From positions 1-35,601 of the forward strand of contig CAOKJJ010000031.1 of assembly GCA_948468465.1 (NCBI GenBank): a DNA stretch of 35,601 nt. The letters are read 5' to 3'. Each line of letters opens with the position of its first letter. The stretch's first letter is position 1. Of the stretch, positions 24,087-32,321 are shown piece after piece. This stretch comes from an uncultured Eubacterium sp. Its GTDB lineage: Bacteria; Bacillota_A; Clostridia; Lachnospirales; Lachnospiraceae. A program made the translations under genes and the position numbers. The notes below the pieces were generated by a model. The model was not told where the DNA came from, did not search any database, and saw only the letters and a program-made list of their open reading frames with translations.

Positions 24087-25295
24087 TTATTGCAGCTGTT
24101 CACACGATACTTCGCATTTATTTCCTGAATGATCCACGAAAACTTTTTTTGCCAGGTCTATGCGGTATTTTACTTGTCTGTTACATATGAGCAGCCAGAC
24201 ATCATAGATGCCTTCTTCCAGTCCGCAAAGCTGCAGTGTACAGTCAAGCCCTGAATGTAAATAATCATATGTTTCCGGTTCATATACATCCCGGCCATAT
24301 TTCTTTTGTATATCTTCCCTTTTCCGAAATTCCGTCCCAAATATGTATTGATTTACATCATTTTTCAGCATTACTTTTAATTTGGATTCCCTGCTGCAAT
24401 GATTTGCAATATAAATCCATCCCCATAAATACAGCTCCCTGTTTTTGACCTCGCAGACATCCAGCCAATAATTGCATGCCCCAGAGCATTCCCCGGATAA
24501 CAGTAAAAATTCCTGTTCGATCGCAAGCAGCTGATGCAGGCTGCCAAACTGCTCTGCTATGCTTTCTCTGCGCGGATACAAACCGGCATCTTTGCAAACG
24601 ACGTATAACGTGGACGTCTGTGTAAACGCATTTTCGCGAAATTCCTGATAGGTAAAATAGCTTTCATCCAATAAATATACGGTAAACCCTGCTTCTTTCA
24701 GACGGCCAATAAATCCCTGCCGGCTGTATCTTCTGACATGGTCTTTCTGCCCAAATCTTCTTTCATTCTCTTGCTCTGAAAGCCCCCATTCTTCATCTAT
24801 TTGTTCCTGATTCAAATCCATCGGGACAAGAAGAACCGCGATGCCTTTGGAATCTAATACACGGTACATTTCCTGCATGGCCTGCCTGTCTGAACGGACA
24901 TGTTCCAGTACATGGCTGCAGACGATAAGGTCAAAAGCGCCGTCTGAAAACCGCTCCATGTTTTGAATGTCCATGTTATAATTCACATCCTGCATATACA
25001 GATCCGCCGTATACAGATTTACCCCCCCCCAATGAAAATTCAGGTATCTTTGCAGGGCGCCGGAAGGAGCGATTTCCAGCAGGTCAAATCTGCTCTCCGC
25101 TTTCTCTTTCAGGCGTTTAAAAAAAGTAACGATCAGCCTGTCCCGGTCCGCTGCATAACAATACGGACAGGAATACTCTTCCCAGTTCAATGTTTCCGGC
25201 CTTGATGTTTCCAGCCTTGATGATCGTTTTCTATATTTCTGTTCAATCGGTACATATCTTTCCAACTGCCTGCCGCAGACTGCACACTTTCTCAT
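24087..25295 (-). CDS. Class I SAM methyltransferase with zinc-ribbon N-terminus and beta C-terminus (contains a G9 tract)
   Basis: A 402-residue protein in three parts. An N-terminal CAVCGRQ and SCPYCYAADR supply four cysteines for a zinc ribbon. A class I methyltransferase follows (LLEIAPSGALQRYL as motif I, IVCSHVLEHV later). The last 140 residues are a beta-rich domain with YLWGWIYIANH, like accessory domains in polysaccharide enzymes. It probably methylates a sugar or a chain end; in ABC-exported O-antigens terminal methylation can stop growth and mark chains for the Wzt C-terminal domain, so such a role here is attractive but inferred. Start at 25295 has AGGA 7 bases upstream; an ATG at 25322 is also possible. 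A run of nine G lies in codons Trp89-Val92 (numbered from 25295), inside the SAM domain, so a one-base slip would inactivate it. Confidence 0.8.
   Translation of the reverse strand: MRKCAVCGRQLERYVPIEQKYRKRSSRLETSRPETLNWEEYSCPYCYAADRDRLIVTFFKRLKEKAESRFDLLEIAPSGALQRYLNFHWGGVNLYTADLYMQDVNYNMDIQNMERFSDGAFDLIVCSHVLEHVRSDRQAMQEMYRVLDSKGIAVLLVPMDLNQEQIDEEWGLSEQENERRFGQKDHVRRYSRQGFIGRLKEAGFTVYLLDESYFTYQEFRENAFTQTSTLYVVCKDAGLYPRRESIAEQFGSLHQLLAIEQEFLLLSGECSGACNYWLDVCEVKNRELYLWGWIYIANHCSRESKLKVMLKNDVNQYIFGTEFRKREDIQKKYGRDVYEPETYDYLHSGLDCTLQLCGLEEGIYDVWLLICNRQVKYRIDLAKKVFVDHSGNKCEVSCEQLQ
25022..25030 (-). repeat. G9 homopolymer tract inside the methyltransferase gene
   Basis: Nine C on the + strand (nine G in the mRNA) fall within HWGGVNLY of the SAM-binding domain. 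The gene is in frame at nine; gain or loss of one base would truncate the protein early. It matches the length of the tract in the sulfotransferase. Confidence 0.9.
25191..25220. repeat. Two 15-bp tandem repeats in the methyltransferase N-terminal linker
   Basis: Units 25191-25205 and 25206-25220 differ at one base and encode SRLET and SRPET between the two cysteine pairs. In-frame copy change would vary the spacing within the zinc ribbon. Confidence 0.7.
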
Positions 25296-25330
25296 ATCCT
25301 TTTCCTTTTCCACTGTCACCATACGGCCGC

Positions 25331-26473
25331 TTACCTTTTTCCGGTATCTTCAATGATTCTGCATATCCGGTCAATCTCATTTTCCTTAAGCTCCCCATAC
25401 ATGGGCAGCGTCAGAACTCTTTTCGACACGCCCAGCGCCACAGGTGTCTTCCTTGCATCAAATCTCCCATGATAACAGTCATACATGCTCGTCAGCGGAT
25501 AAAAATATTTCCTTGCTGACACTCCCGCCTGCTGCAGTCGTACAGCCACTTCGTTGCGTGTGGCCCCAAATTCCTTTTCTTCAAATATGACCGGGAAATA
25601 GGCATAGTTTGGCTTTACATCGGACTGCCGCTTCATAAGCCTGACGCCTGCCAGTCCGTGCAGGCGTTCTGTATACTGTTCATAAACCCGTTTCCTTTTT
25701 TCTATTTCACTGTCAATATAACGCAGGTTGCAAAGGCCCATCGCGGCCTGAAACTCATTCATCTTTGCATTGGCGCCAACAAAATCCACCTTTTCCTGCC
25801 CGCGGATTCCAAAATTTTTCAGGCGGTACAGATCCATTCCATATTCATCATCTGCAAAACAGACCGCCCCGCCTTCGATCGTATGAAACACCTTGGTTGC
25901 ATGAAAGCTGAATATAGACGCGTCTCCAAAATCGCCTGCCCCTGTTCCCCGATAAGTTTCCCCAAATGCATGTGCCGCGTCATAGATCACTTTCAGGCTG
26001 TACTTTTGGGCAATCCTATGTATCTTTTCCACCTCGCACAGATTTCCATATACGTGAACCGGCAGGATTGCTGACGTCTGATCGGTAATCAGTGCTTCTA
26101 TTTTGTCTGCGTCTATCGTACAGGTATCCGGGTCAATGTCGCAAAAAACCGGTTTGAGCCCATTGCGTACGATTGCATGCGTTGTGGATGCAAATGTAAA
26201 CGGTGTTGTAATGACTTCTCCGGTCAGACGCATTGCCTGGATTGCCAGTTCCAATGCCATGTGGCCGTTAACCATCAGGGATACATTTTTCACCTGCAGA
26301 TACTGCCGCAGTTCTTCCTCCAGCTTTTTATGTTTGGCTCCCATATTCGTCAGCCTGCGGGTTTGCCATAAATCTCTGATCTCTTCGGCAAATTCATCAA
26401 AAGGCGGCATGGACGGCCTTGCAACATAGATCTCTTCTGCATATGTCTTTTCTGCATATATTTCTTCCGACAT
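25331..26473 (-). CDS. DegT/DnrJ/EryC1 PLP-dependent sugar aminotransferase
   Basis: A 380-residue aminotransferase of the sugar nucleotide 4-keto (or 3-keto) group. It shows ARPSMPPFDEF near the N-terminus, GHMALELAIQA, VIYDAAHAFG (162-171, PLP-binding Asp165) and the Schiff-base lysine in FSFHATKVFHTIEGGA (Lys194). The pattern resembles VioA- or FdtB-type enzymes that aminate dTDP-4-keto-6-deoxyglucose, but the dehydratase that would make the substrate is not in the window. The ATG at 26473 has GGGAG 8 bases upstream; a GTG at 26491 is less likely. The first 17 residues are a five-residue repeat (EEIYA, EKTYA, EEIYV) not expected in the family. The NeuD-like protein could acylate its amino product. 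Confidence 0.87.
   Translation of the reverse strand: MSEEIYAEKTYAEEIYVARPSMPPFDEFAEEIRDLWQTRRLTNMGAKHKKLEEELRQYLQVKNVSLMVNGHMALELAIQAMRLTGEVITTPFTFASTTHAIVRNGLKPVFCDIDPDTCTIDADKIEALITDQTSAILPVHVYGNLCEVEKIHRIAQKYSLKVIYDAAHAFGETYRGTGAGDFGDASIFSFHATKVFHTIEGGAVCFADDEYGMDLYRLKNFGIRGQEKVDFVGANAKMNEFQAAMGLCNLRYIDSEIEKRKRVYEQYTERLHGLAGVRLMKRQSDVKPNYAYFPVIFEEKEFGATRNEVAVRLQQAGVSARKYFYPLTSMYDCYHGRFDARKTPVALGVSKRVLTLPMYGELKENEIDRICRIIEDTGKR
26431..26460. repeat. 15-bp tandem repeats at the aminotransferase N-terminus
   Basis: Two close copies (26431-26445 and 26446-26460) plus a partial third at the gene start encode five-residue repeats of the type EEIYA. They precede the conserved aminotransferase fold, so unit number should be tolerated. 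Confidence 0.65.
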
Positions 26474-26500
26474 TTTCTTTCTCCCATCCACTCTGCCCCG

Positions 26501-28273
26501 TCAGCGTTCTCCCAGCACAAATATCCGGAAAAACATTCGGAGGTAGCGAAGCAGCCCCTGATTTTTATACTCCCGTATCACATATTCCATTTCCCGGCGG
26601 AGCTGGCCGACGGATAGGTTCATCTGGTAAGAGCTGAACTTTTTGTTTAATGTCTGCATATCTCTCCGCAGTTTTTTTTCCCGCTCCTTTTTGTCAGCCG
26701 TTTTTCCAGGTACGTAATAACAGGATGTCACCTGGTTCACATATACAAAATCCGTCACAGCAGAATACCGTACCCATAAATCCCAGTCTTCCATCATCCC
26801 GACCTCTTCATCTAAACCGCCATATGTCTCAAACAGGCTCCGCTCAAATAAAATGCTCTGGATCGGAATATAGTTTCCTGCATACAGCAGCAGTCTGTAA
26901 AATGGCTGACGATACCGGATATATTTCTTTTTTATATATGTCCTGTTCCCCGGCCGTACCGCCGTCTGCCGCTCCTGCGCGATACTGTAGGCGGCCCTTT
27001 CCTGTCTGCCGCGCAGCGCATGTACGAGCTTTTGTACATGATCCGGGAAAAGTTCATCATCATCATCCAGAAAATTCAAATAGACACCGGAGGAAAGCTG
27101 CATCGCCAGATTTCCTGCCCTGGAGCGTCCCACATGCGTTCCTGTCGCCTGATAAATAAATCGCATATCCGCATATTCTTTTTTCAGCATTTCTTCCGCC
27201 GTATTTTTTCCATCTTCTACGATCACCGCTTCTACATTCGGATAAGTCTGCCTGCGGATGCTGTCCAGCGCCCTTTTTAAAATCTGCGGCCTGCCGCAAG
27301 TACGGATGATGATGGACACAAGAGGATACTCACTTACATCCTTTATTTTTGCTTTTTTTATTTTTGCACCGTCCATTTCCGCTCCCGTCATTTTCAAAAA
27401 GCGGGGCCAATATCTCTGGAATTCCCTGCTGCCGGCGCAGCGGAGCAGATAAAGTGCTGTCCGATATCCATACAATGGAAAAATCTGCCGTTTTGCCGCT
27501 CCCAGATAGCTTCTGCAGTAATAAATCTCACTGCACACATTCTGTGTAAATGCAGCCGCTTTCTGATACTTCGTACTGCCTCCATGCAGATGCCTGACAA
27601 CCGCCCGCGGATGATACACAGTGGCATATCCAGCCTGTTCCATGCGCGTTCCAAGCATCAGCTCTTCCTCATACAAAAACGGATGCTCATCAAATGGCGC
27701 GACCGTCTCTGCGCATGTTTTTGACATCATAAAGCAGCATCCCAGCACCGCATAAACAGGAAACGTCTGATTATAATCCCTGTCAAAGCCGTAGTAAGTC
27801 CGGTAGCTTTTTCGAAACAACAGATTCGCTTTGGTGCATACCAGATATTTTTCCCTGAGTCCTGTCCTGCGGCAGATACAGCTTTTCTGCATGCGGCCAT
27901 GCCTGTCCACTATTTTCGGCCCGACAATGCCTGCATACGGATGCCTTTTTAAATAATCCCGCATGCATTGGATGCTGCCCGGAAAATACTGAACATCACT
28001 GTTTGATATCAGGATGGCGCTGCATCCGGATTCCAGTGCTTTGCGAATTCCCACATTGTTGCCGGCGTTGTATCCCAGATTTCTTTTATTCCTGATGAAC
28101 CAAATCCGGTTCCGGCTTATCCATGCATGCAGATCATATTCCGGTCTGTTTTCAGAAGCATTGTCCACCAGTATGATCTGATATGCATCTTTGGGCGGAT
28201 TTTTTTGTATGCTTTCCACGCAGCGTCTGGTATCTGTCCAGTTATTATAATTTAATATCACAATCCCTATCAT
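26501..28273 (-). CDS. Bifunctional protein with two GT2 domains
   Basis: A 590-residue protein with two family 2 glycosyltransferase domains in tandem. The first (1-270) has MIGIVILNYNNW, LVDNASENRPE and ISNSDVQYFPGS, like rhamnosyltransferase-type GT2 enzymes. The second (from about 310) has VSIIIRTCGRPQ, VIVEDGKNT and the metal-binding LNFLDDDDELFP. Between them is a short Lys/Ala/Ile linker (KIKKAKIKDV) encoded by T-rich repeats. Two domains suggest that it adds two successive sugars or alternates linkages. The ATG at 28273 fits the first strand but has AAGGAG 14 bases upstream; a TTG 12 bases earlier is an alternative. It overlaps the end of the GT4-GT2 gene by 29 bases. Confidence 0.85.
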   Translation of the reverse strand: MIGIVILNYNNWTDTRRCVESIQKNPPKDAYQIILVDNASENRPEYDLHAWISRNRIWFIRNKRNLGYNAGNNVGIRKALESGCSAILISNSDVQYFPGSIQCMRDYLKRHPYAGIVGPKIVDRHGRMQKSCICRRTGLREKYLVCTKANLLFRKSYRTYYGFDRDYNQTFPVYAVLGCCFMMSKTCAETVAPFDEHPFLYEEELMLGTRMEQAGYATVYHPRAVVRHLHGGSTKYQKAAAFTQNVCSEIYYCRSYLGAAKRQIFPLYGYRTALYLLRCAGSREFQRYWPRFLKMTGAEMDGAKIKKAKIKDVSEYPLVSIIIRTCGRPQILKRALDSIRRQTYPNVEAVIVEDGKNTAEEMLKKEYADMRFIYQATGTHVGRSRAGNLAMQLSSGVYLNFLDDDDELFPDHVQKLVHALRGRQERAAYSIAQERQTAVRPGNRTYIKKKYIRYRQPFYRLLLYAGNYIPIQSILFERSLFETYGGLDEEVGMMEDWDLWVRYSAVTDFVYVNQVTSCYYVPGKTADKKEREKKLRRDMQTLNKKFSSYQMNLSVGQLRREMEYVIREYKNQGLLRYLRMFFRIFVLGER

Positions 28274-30389
28274 TTTCTGCCGCAAATCTCCTTTTGTGCT
28301 GCAGATACAGCAGCCGTGCCGGAAGGAGGCCGACTGCCAGCGGTTTCAGCACGTACCGGATATGCCCCTGCAAAATCCCAAGCCTGCGAAATCCCTGCAG
28401 GCGTACCGCACATTCTGCTATCCGGCTCCTGTACCTCCTCCTCTGGTAAGAATCCGGCTCTTCCAGATACCTGAGCAGTTCCTGCTGCATGTTATATCCA
28501 CGGTATCCCGCTGCATACAGCCTCATAAAAAATTCATAATCCTCCGCACGTCTTGTCAGCCGCGTCTGTGCATATCCGCCCAGTGCACGAACAGCCTCTG
28601 CCCGTATCATCACAGACGGATGTACAAACGGCAGCGTACTTAAAAATGACTCCCGCTCCGGCCTTTCTTCCATTCTGCGCCTGCCCCAGACACCCTGCCT
28701 GTCTCTCAGCCATACATTACATCCGGCAAACGCATATTCCGGATGATTGTCCAAAAAATCCGCCTGCTTTTCCAGCCGTCCCGGGTCTGAACAATCATCT
28801 GCATCCATGAGTGCGATATACATTCCCGCTGCTGTCCGCAAACAGGCATTCCTTGCATATCCGGCCCCGCGGTTAACGGGATTTTTCAATACACGTATTC
28901 TTTGATTTTGATCCATGGCGGCAAAGCGGCACAGCTGATGCAGGGTGCCGTCTGTAGAGCCATCATCACAAAGTATCAGTTCCCAGTCTTGAAATGTCTG
29001 GTGCAATATGGAGTTTACCGCCTGATGCAGAAGCGGATCGCCTGCCATATTGTATACCGGCATAATTACTGATATTTTCGGATCAGGTCTTTTTTGAGCA
29101 GAGCTTTTTTGAACGGAGTTTTTTTGAGCAAAGCTTTTCGGATTTTGTTCTGCCGTGTGTATGTCAAATCCCTCATATATTTTTTTCATTCTCCGGTCAA
29201 CTGCTGCCTGATCATAACGTTTCATTATTTCCTGATTATGCCTGCCGCATTCCTGCCGCAGCCCTTCATCCTCCAGCAGGATCCGAAGCGCCTGTACAAG
29301 CTGCTGCGGACAGTGCAAGGAAAACCGAAATCCTCCCTGCACAAAGCCGTCCTGCCTGCGGCGTTCTGTCTGTATATTTTCCGCCGTATCCCGCATTAGC
29401 TCCCTGCTGCCCCTGATATCAGAAACAACACAGGGAAGTCCGGCAGCCATGGCCTCCATCAATGCGACAGGCATTCCCTCCCGCATCGACGGAAACACAA
29501 AGATATCCGCATTGCAGTAAACCAAGGCTAAGTTTTCCTGATATCCCGGCATTCTAAGCTGCCCGCCAATCCCCTGCCGCTTTGCGGCATACAGCAGCTT
29601 TTGCCGCCATGCACCCTGACCGCAGATCAGATAATACACATCTTTCCTGTGCAGGGCTGATACCGCATCTATGACGATCCGATGATTTTTCCCTTTATTC
29701 AGCTCTCCGACAGAGAGCATCACGAATGCATTCTGCGGAATCTGGTATTTTTCATGGAACAAACGTTTTTCATCATCTCTCAGCCCTTCATCCTGCAGCT
29801 TTTTAAAATGCGCGGTATCAATTCCCACACCCGGAATATAAAAAATCTTTTCCGCACGCAGATGCCGTCTGGCAAAACAATAATCTTCCCGATTAACGGT
29901 AATTAACGCATCCGTCCAATGTGCCAGTACCTTTTCAGCCGGATAATACAGCAGCCAGTTTTTTAGCGGCGCACCCCGGTAAAAATGAAAACCATGCGCC
30001 GTATAAATAACCGGCACCCCTGCCTGCAGCGCTGCCAGCCTGGCCAGCGCCGCACCAATCGGCGAATGGCAGTGCAGCCATTCCACCGCATATCGTTCCA
30101 GCAGTTTCTGCATCTGCCGGTATGCAATCCAGCATTCTTTCAGGGAATGCAGTTCCCTCGGGCAATCCCACTGGTGCATCTTCACGCCCATATCCCGCAG
30201 CAGCTTTTTTAACTTGCGGATGCGTGTTTCATCGCACGTATTTCCTTTTTCAAAATTGCAGGCTGTATGCACTTCATAGCCCATATCCTGCAGCAGGCGG
30301 ATATTAGACATATTAAACTGGTCAATCATGGAGGCCACCGAAGCTGCCAGAAGTACCCGCTTTTTTATGCCTGCACAGTTCCTGCTCAT
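28245..30389 (-). CDS. GT4-GT2 fusion glycosyltransferase
   Basis: A 714-residue fusion. Residues 1-405 are a GT-B family 4 enzyme: KRVLLAASVASM, YTAHGFHFYRG, SVGELNKGKNH and the nucleotide-binding FVFPSMREGMPVALMEAMA. Residues 430-714 are a GT2 domain: ISVIMPVYNMAG, LCDDGSTDGT, and LMDADDCSDP. The linker (SFAQKNSVQKSSAQK) is low-complexity and encoded by three 15-bp repeats. As first enzyme of the operon it may add early sugars of the unit. Its ATG overlaps the XRE regulator's stop as ATGA, so its translation is tied to the regulator. Confidence 0.88.
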   Translation of the reverse strand: MSRNCAGIKKRVLLAASVASMIDQFNMSNIRLLQDMGYEVHTACNFEKGNTCDETRIRKLKKLLRDMGVKMHQWDCPRELHSLKECWIAYRQMQKLLERYAVEWLHCHSPIGAALARLAALQAGVPVIYTAHGFHFYRGAPLKNWLLYYPAEKVLAHWTDALITVNREDYCFARRHLRAEKIFYIPGVGIDTAHFKKLQDEGLRDDEKRLFHEKYQIPQNAFVMLSVGELNKGKNHRIVIDAVSALHRKDVYYLICGQGAWRQKLLYAAKRQGIGGQLRMPGYQENLALVYCNADIFVFPSMREGMPVALMEAMAAGLPCVVSDIRGSRELMRDTAENIQTERRRQDGFVQGGFRFSLHCPQQLVQALRILLEDEGLRQECGRHNQEIMKRYDQAAVDRRMKKIYEGFDIHTAEQNPKSFAQKNSVQKSSAQKRPDPKISVIMPVYNMAGDPLLHQAVNSILHQTFQDWELILCDDGSTDGTLHQLCRFAAMDQNQRIRVLKNPVNRGAGYARNACLRTAAGMYIALMDADDCSDPGRLEKQADFLDNHPEYAFAGCNVWLRDRQGVWGRRRMEERPERESFLSTLPFVHPSVMIRAEAVRALGGYAQTRLTRRAEDYEFFMRLYAAGYRGYNMQQELLRYLEEPDSYQRRRYRSRIAECAVRLQGFRRLGILQGHIRYVLKPLAVGLLPARLLYLQHKRRFAAENDRDCDIKL
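29090..29134. repeat. Three 15-bp tandem repeats in the GT4-GT2 linker
   Basis: Units 29090-29104, 29105-29119 and 29120-29134 each begin with six T on the + strand followed by GAGC-like sequence, and encode Ser/Ala/Gln/Lys linker residues. Copy change is in frame, but slippage within the A-runs of the mRNA would frameshift and remove the GT2 half. Confidence 0.75.
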
Positions 30390-30721
30390 GCTTCGTTCAT
30401 AATATCCGCCACGGATTTCATAATCCGCATATACATCGCATAACTGTCAGAATCTTTTTTCCCCGGATGCTTCCACATGTTCCGTGCCGCTGTCTCCGAA
30501 GACTGCACAACACCCCACAGCAGCGCATCCGCATCTGTCTCCAGTTCCATGCACAGCCTTGCAAACGTATCCAGGCTCATCCTCCGGTCTCCGCGTTCTA
30601 CTTTGCCCATAAAATTCAGGCTGATCCCGCATTTTCTGGCAAGCGTTTCCTGCGTCCAGCCTTTTGCTTTCCGGCTCTGGCGAATCCTTTCCCCCATTTT
30701 TGAATAATCCAATTCCTGCAT
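30386..30721 (-). CDS. XRE-family transcriptional regulator of the glycan operon
   Basis: A 111-residue protein with an N-terminal Cro/C1-type helix-turn-helix (residues 9-66: MGERIRQSRKAKGWTQETLA, then ISLNFMGKVERGDRRMSLDT) and a short helical C-terminus that may dimerise. AGGAGG lies 7 bases before the ATG at 30721; the longer frame from 30769 starts inside the putative operator and has no such site. It is the first gene of the minus-strand glycan locus and is translationally coupled to the GT4-GT2 gene. The two nearly identical operator-like sites upstream (30768-30792 and 31091-31115) suggest autoregulation and control of the whole operon. Confidence 0.85.
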   Translation of the reverse strand: MQELDYSKMGERIRQSRKAKGWTQETLARKCGISLNFMGKVERGDRRMSLDTFARLCMELETDADALLWGVVQSSETAARNMWKHPGKKDSDSYAMYMRIMKSVADIMNEA

Positions 30722-30767
30722 ACCCTGACCTCCTGTTTTGCAAGCAGCAGAATTACACATATACAGC

Positions 30768-30792
30768 ATAACATTTTATAACAAAAAGTTAT
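30768..30792. promoter_or_regulatory. Operator-like site A (three half-sites at 10-bp pitch)
   Basis: The + strand reads ATAAC-N5-ATAAC-N5-GTTAT, so the last two elements form a perfect inverted repeat and all three lie one helical turn apart. It sits 47 bases upstream of the XRE start codon and overlaps the likely promoter region. Candidate XRE binding site. Confidence 0.6.
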
Positions 30793-30983
30793 GCAAAAAT
30801 AATACTAATAGTGTATTAAAGATAAAATAATACAGCCTATTAGCATTCTATTCGCTTTTCTTTCATTTTGCAACCATTATTCAAAATTTTATGCATATCT
30901 AATAAATTTTTTGCCGTATATATAGGGAAATATAGAACTATTGAACATAAAAATGTCTGAATTTTCACATGAAAAGAATTTAA

Positions 30984-31094
30984 ATGAAAGTAATGGAAAA
31001 AAAGTACAGCAAATATATCCCAAACCTGGAAAAAGCTGCTGCAGCCCTTTTGCTTTGGGAATGGAAGCATATGGACTACAAACGCAAAGCATAA
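30984..31094 (+). CDS. Possible 36-residue small protein
   Basis: An ATG-to-TAA frame of 36 codons with protein-like composition: a Lys/Tyr-rich start, EKAAAALLLWEWKHM as an amphipathic or hydrophobic helix, and a basic end. Only a weak GAAAAG precedes the ATG, and its stop overlaps operator site B. It may be a true small protein or a fragment of a lost gene; I do not recognise a family. Confidence 0.2.
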   Translation: MKVMEKKYSKYIPNLEKAAAALLLWEWKHMDYKRKA

Positions 31095-31115
31095 CATTTT
31101 GTTATAAATTGTTAT
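31091..31115. promoter_or_regulatory. Operator-like site B, inverted copy of site A
   Basis: The + strand reads ATAAC-N5-GTTAT-N5-GTTAT, the reverse complement of site A's arrangement. Aligned in the same orientation the two sites match at 23 of 25 positions, plus the next two bases (GC). The centres are 323 bases apart, which would allow looping by a bound regulator. Confidence 0.6.
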
Positions 31116-31197
31116 TATTTTGTACTTTGGCATACCATTTGATTTGCAAAGAAGGCAGGTCAGACACTCTGTATCATGATAAAAACCATGAAAAAAA

Positions 31198-31219
31198 CTA
31201 TGACAACTGCTGCCATAGC
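31198..31219. terminator. Bidirectional Rho-independent terminator
   Basis: An 8-bp stem (CTATGACA paired with TGCCATAG, one G-U pair) with a short loop. Seven A on its left give a T7 tail to minus-strand transcripts; CTTTTT on its right serves plus-strand transcripts. It separates the glycan operon from whatever lies to the right. Confidence 0.6.
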
Positions 31220-31284
31220 TTTTTAAGATCACTGATATTAACTTTAGAACAAAATCCTGATTCTATTATCACTAACAAAAATAT

Positions 31285-31368
31285 TTAATTTGTAAATCCT
31301 CCTTTTTGTGAAAATTCTGAATGTGTAATCTCTGTATCATCATTAAGAGTCATATACGGATACATCAT
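31285..31368 (-). pseudogene. Truncated small gene of the MYPYMTL type
   Basis: A 27-codon frame with a good GGAGG ribosome binding site 8 bases before its ATG and a perfect TATAAT at 31415-31420. The first residues, MYPYMTLNDDTEITHSEF, match from memory the start of a small (about 85-residue) hypothetical protein common in Lachnospiraceae. The frame then changes to unrelated sequence and stops. I read it as a decayed copy that kept its expression signals. Its minus-strand transcript would end at the terminator near 31198. Confidence 0.45.
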
Positions 31369-31692
31369 AATAGTTACCCTCCAATTTAAATTTAATTGTT
31401 ATCTGACGCAATATATTATACACTACTTTCTTTCACTTGGAAAACATATAAACTATATCAACAAACAACTGTCACAGGGTATTTACATACTGTTCCTAAA
31501 CAATGAAAATAAAGAGACTCTGGAAATTTAATGGAGATCTGATAGAAATATGAGCGTGATTGTGGTATTCTGTTAGCAGTATCCGAATTGAATGTTTGGA
31601 GGATAAATCCTGAATATGGGAAAGACCCAGACGATATGTGACATTCACCCTCTCATAAAACACTCAAAAAGTATCAGGAAAGGAGAATCCTT

Positions 31693-32250
31693 ATGTCAGA
31701 AGCATTCGCCCACGCAGATAGATACACCGAAGAGGACTATTACAATCTGCCGGAAAACATCAGAGCCGAACTGATAGACGGCCGAATCTATTATATGGCG
31801 CCTCCCAGCAGAGTACATCAAAGAATTTTGGGGTTTTTATTCAATCACATTGCAAATTATATCAATGCAAAAGCTTGCTCCTGTGAGGTCTACCCGGCCC
31901 CATTCGCCGTTAAGCTGTTTTCCGAAAATGACAGAAATGTGGTAGAACCGGATATCAGCGTGATCTGTGACCCCAATAAACTGACAGACCAGGGCTGCAC
32001 CGGGGCGCCGGATTGGATTGTTGAGATTGTTTCCCCCAGCAATTCCAGCCATGACTACGTCCTGAAATTACACCTGTATGCCTGTGCAGGAGTGAGGGAA
32101 TACTGGATTGTGAATCCCCTCAGTAGGAAGATTTTTGTGTATTATCTGGAAGAAACTGATTTTAAAGCTGATGCCTACACTTTTCAGGACAAAGTAAATG
32201 TCAATATTTATGATGATTTGTGGATTGATTTTAAGGCCCTGGGACTGTAA
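31693..32250 (+). CDS. Uma2-family (DUF820) PD-(D/E)xK nuclease-like protein
   Basis: A 185-residue protein of the Uma2/DUF820 family, restriction-endonuclease-like folds common in cyanobacteria and some Clostridia and of unsettled function. Visible active-site-type residues are EPDISV (85-90, Asp87), IVEIVSPS (109-116, Glu111) and Lys125 in YVLKLHLYACAGVREYWIV. The N-terminus has the usual YTEEDYYNLPENIRAELIDG. AAAGGAG lies 7 bases before the ATG. It stands alone between the remnant-rich spacer and a terminator, with no obvious partner gene. Confidence 0.85.
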   Translation: MSEAFAHADRYTEEDYYNLPENIRAELIDGRIYYMAPPSRVHQRILGFLFNHIANYINAKACSCEVYPAPFAVKLFSENDRNVVEPDISVICDPNKLTDQGCTGAPDWIVEIVSPSNSSHDYVLKLHLYACAGVREYWIVNPLSRKIFVYYLEETDFKADAYTFQDKVNVNIYDDLWIDFKALGL

Positions 32251-32321
32251 AAACGCTTCAACGGCAGTAGAAACATCGTTCGAACGAGCTTTTGGATGCC
32301 GACGTCTGTCTCACACAAAAA

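Larger units (their letters stand above)
30722..31692. other. Regulatory and remnant-bearing spacer between the glycan locus and the Uma2 gene
   Basis: This gene-poor stretch of about 970 bases contains two operator-like sites, a bidirectional terminator, a 36-codon open frame (+), a decayed small gene (-) and, at 31546-31641 (+), a protein-like open frame without start (containing ERDCGILLAVSELNVWRINP) that looks like a gene fragment. The longer frames crossing it on both strands are low in complexity and I do not regard them as genes. No confident promoter could be fixed for the glycan operon, but the terminator at 31198-31219 means that its promoter must lie between there and 30721. Confidence 0.6.

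Noticed and set aside
30840..31288. Overlapping open frames on both strands in the spacer (130 and 115 codons)
   Set aside because: Low-complexity composition, no ribosome binding site, and they run through the terminator and operator B.
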